This document shows positions 62,203 to 64,000 of a DNA stretch of 64,000 bases, in pieces. Positions within the stretch are counted from its first letter, which is position 1; each line of letters opens with the position of its first letter. Made by a program: the position numbers and the translations under genes. Source of the DNA: Pontibacter russatus (GTDB lineage Bacteria; Bacteroidota; Bacteroidia; Cytophagales; Hymenobacteraceae); the NCBI RefSeq assembly GCF_009931655.1, contig NZ_CP047984.1:2435001-2499000 (forward strand), given 5' to 3'. Below the pieces are notes generated by a model. It was not told the DNA's origin. It made no database searches and saw nothing but the letters and a program-made list of their open reading frames with translations.

Positions 62203-63429
62203 ATGCCTTACGGACCTTTGGAAACCAACACCATATATAAAGACTACCTGCTGCAGTCGGAGCCCAACAAGTTCAGCCTCGACAACCTGAGGGCGGGCGA
62301 GATGATTGTGAACATGGGCCCGCAGCACCCGAGCACGCACGGCGTGCTGCGCCTGGAGGTGGTGACGGACGGGGAAATCATCACGGACGTGGCCCCGCAC
62401 ATCGGCTACCTGCACCGCTGCTTCGAGAAGCACGCCGAGCACATGGCCTATAACCAAACCATTCCCTACGTGGACCGCATGGATTACCTGGCCGCCATGA
62501 ACTCGGAGCACGTGTGGTGCATGGGCGTGGAGAAGCTGCTGGGCATCACGGACCAGATCCCGAAGCGGGTGGAGTATATACGCGTGCTGGTGGCCGAGCT
62601 GAACCGCATCGCCTCGCACTTTGTGGCCATCGGCACCTACGGCATCGACATCGGCGCTTTCACGCCTTTCCTGTGGATGCTGCGCGACCGCGAGCACATC
62701 CAGCGCCTGCTCGAGTGGACTTCCGGCGCCCGCATGCTCTACAATTATATATGGGTGGGCGGCTTGTATTATGATTTGCCCATCGGGTTTGAGAAGCGCT
62801 GCCAGGAGTTCATCGATTACCTGAGGCCCAAGCTCGACGAGATTGACACGGTGCTGCTGGAGAACAGGATTTTTATTGACCGTACCGCCAACGTGGGCAT
62901 CCTTCCGCTGGATGTGGCCATTAACTACGGCTGCTCCGGCCCCATGCTGCGCGGCTCCGGCCTGAAATACGACTTGCGCCGCGTGGACGGCTACAGCGTG
63001 TACCCGGAGTTGGAGTTTGATGTACCGACCGGCACCGGCCTGGTGGGCAGCGTGGGTGATTGCTGGGACCGCAACTACGTGCGGGCGCTGGAGTGCCGCG
63101 AGTCCGTCAAAATCATACAGCAGTGCCTCGACCGCCTGCAGGGCGACTATAAACGCACCCCCGATTTCGACCCGCAGGCGGCCTGCCCGAAGAAGCTCCG
63201 CACCACCGGCACGCAGGAACTTTACTTCCGGGGCGAAACCCCGCGCGGTGAGTTGGGCTACTTCTTCCGCACCACCGACCGCAGCGACGTGCCGTTCCGC
63301 TGCAAAGGCCGCTCTCCCTGCTTCTCCAACCTGTCGGTGCTGCACGAAATCGCCAAAGGATGTATGGTAGCGGATCTGATCGCCATTGTGGGCTCAGTGG
63401 ATATCGTGCTGGGCGAGCTGGACCGGTAG
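62203..63429 (+). CDS. nuoD: NADH-quinone oxidoreductase subunit D
   Basis: A 408-residue peripheral-arm subunit forming the quinone site with NuoB. Typical features: [61 protein letters not shown], and the C-terminal [40 protein letters not shown]. The full set of quinone-site histidines is visible. It starts 3.9 kb after nuoC, so it cannot be read through from it without passing genes on the other strand, and must have its own promoter in 61987-62202. A partial -7-like box GAACTTTG lies near 62182. No nuoE follows within the window. Confidence 0.97.
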   Translation: MPYGPLETNTIYKDYLLQSEPNKFSLDNLRAGEMIVNMGPQHPSTHGVLRLEVVTDGEIITDVAPHIGYLHRCFEKHAEHMAYNQTIPYVDRMDYLAAMNSEHVWCMGVEKLLGITDQIPKRVEYIRVLVAELNRIASHFVAIGTYGIDIGAFTPFLWMLRDREHIQRLLEWTSGARMLYNYIWVGGLYYDLPIGFEKRCQEFIDYLRPKLDEIDTVLLENRIFIDRTANVGILPLDVAINYGCSGPMLRGSGLKYDLRRVDGYSVYPELEFDVPTGTGLVGSVGDCWDRNYVRALECRESVKIIQQCLDRLQGDYKRTPDFDPQAACPKKLRTTGTQELYFRGETPRGELGYFFRTTDRSDVPFRCKGRSPCFSNLSVLHEIAKGCMVADLIAIVGSVDIVLGELDR

Positions 63430-63547
63430 CTTCCATATATAAGCTGAGCTACTTTCTATATAGCGCGAGCCTCCTGACCTTTTCGGAAGTGAACTGTTCA
63501 AGATTGGCATATGACCTCCCCGTGACATCGCTCGGGACAGGCTGTAG

Positions 63548-63567
63548 GGACAGGTCGCGACCTGTCC
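63548..63567. repeat. 20-bp perfect palindrome
   Basis: GGACAGGTCG followed directly by its inverse CGACCTGTCC. It lies in the 375-base gap after nuoD, which has no gene. Repeats of this sort suggest a dispersed element or an operator for the right-edge gene. Confidence 0.6.
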
Positions 63568-63662
63568 ACTCGTTGGCCTGTGGATGAAACGGAGGCGGCC
63601 AAAGTGACAATGAACCTTCATCCTTCAATCATACGCATCCTGTCCATCCCATAAATCCTGCA

Positions 63663-63679
63663 AATCCTGATTCAGACAG
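63663..63679. repeat. Copy of the AATCCTGATTCAGACAG repeat end
   Basis: Identical over 17 bases to 36838-36854, the right arm of the palindrome at the M16 gene. Preceding bases (CATCCTGTCCATCCCATAAA) share its character. Only one arm seems present here. Confidence 0.6.
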
Positions 63680-63804
63680 ATTGGCCCGGGAACGACATCC
63701 AGACACGGGCCAGAAAGTCTAATTATATATAAATTGCGTGTATAACCCCGTTCCAACAGCACCCGTTAAGATTTAGTACATTCCCGAAAATTAACACAGG
63801 CTTC

Positions 63805-64000
63805 ATGATGCTTACCCCATTGCGGCATACCTATAAACTCAACAAGCTACTCACCGTCCATCTGCTCTGGCTGAGCATGCTGCTGAGCCCTGCCATGGCC
63901 GTGGCACAGGTGCAGCCCAGGCATACCACAAAGCCCGACACGGTAAAAATCCACGAGGAAGGCTTTGTTCCGCCGGATACCGTATTGCCGGGCCAGAAGC
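63805..64000 (+). CDS. Start of a secreted protein, truncated at the right edge
   Basis: The frame opens with two consecutive ATG codons (63805 and 63808) and encodes about 65 residues to the edge. A charged N-terminal stretch (LRHTYKLNK) precedes a hydrophobic segment LLTVHLLWLSMLLSPAMAVAQ, a signal peptide. The visible mature part (VQPRHTTKPDTVKIHEEGFV) does not identify a family. It faces the same way as nuoD but is 375 bases away. Confidence 0.6.
   Translation, partial: MMLTPLRHTYKLNKLLTVHLLWLSMLLSPAMAVAQVQPRHTTKPDTVKIHEEGFVPPDTVLPGQK

Overview
The window looks like chromosomal DNA of a GC-rich member of the Bacteroidota, most likely order Cytophagales near Hymenobacteraceae (Pontibacter-like); this placement is inference. 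Supports: type IX secretion (T9SS) sorting domains and PorP/SprF partners, Bacteroidota-type promoters (TAnnTTTG at -7, sometimes TTTG about 19-20 bp upstream), almost no Shine-Dalgarno sequences, a YtxJ-type bacillithiol-system protein, and many short dispersed palindromic repeats. A striking background feature is that TATATA is very frequent, inside genes as well as between them.

Layout. 0-5.3 kb: the edge of an unknown gene, a saccharopine/alanine-dehydrogenase-like enzyme, and glycine decarboxylase GcvP with a strong terminator. 6.1-20.4 kb: a 4146-residue SprB-type adhesin made of about 46 repeats of about 78 residues, its PorP/SprF partner, and a DUF4136 lipoprotein. 20.5-29.6 kb: a MITE-like repeat, a TonB-dependent receptor, and a second T9SS surface locus read right to left (ice-binding-like/DUF11 adhesin, PorP/SprF, PorE-like OmpA protein). 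30-35.3 kb: lipoyl synthase, an outer-membrane protein, OsmC, YtxJ, two small secreted proteins, and a fused 2-oxoacid dehydrogenase E1. 35.5-43.4 kb: M16 peptidase, a MarR regulator with palindromic operators controlling an aldo/keto reductase and an Old Yellow Enzyme, IspF, an M28 lipoprotein peptidase, and a LutB-like Fe-S protein. 43.5-50.5 kb: AsnC-type regulator divergent from an AsnRS-like asparagine synthetase, a thioredoxin-NHL protein, a YczE-like membrane protein, DinB, a Crp-like regulator, an AT-rich foreign-looking gene with a HEPN-like motif, and acylphosphatase. 50.6-56.2 kb: a GH3/beta-lactamase fusion, an App1-like phosphatase, and L-serine dehydratase. 56.4-63.4 kb: complex I genes nuoA, nuoB, nuoC and, 3.9 kb later, nuoD.

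The most unusual parts are three. (1) The adhesin repeat is a higher-order repeat: six distinguishable unit types in fixed order, seven rounds, with the same unit missing from two rounds. (2) nuoC and nuoD are separated by an accessory block on the opposite strand holding a DUF559 nuclease gene sitting inside a split copy of a dispersed palindrome, an SPFH protein, an MntA/HepT toxin-antitoxin pair, and two small lipoprotein genes separated by a 69-bp sequence with the architecture of an integron attC site. (3) Several families of short inverted repeats recur between genes, and some have been absorbed into coding ends.

All function calls come from reading sequence motifs without database searches. 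Start sites were chosen by family alignment from memory, promoter position and repeat boundaries, and are noted where they differ from the longest frame.
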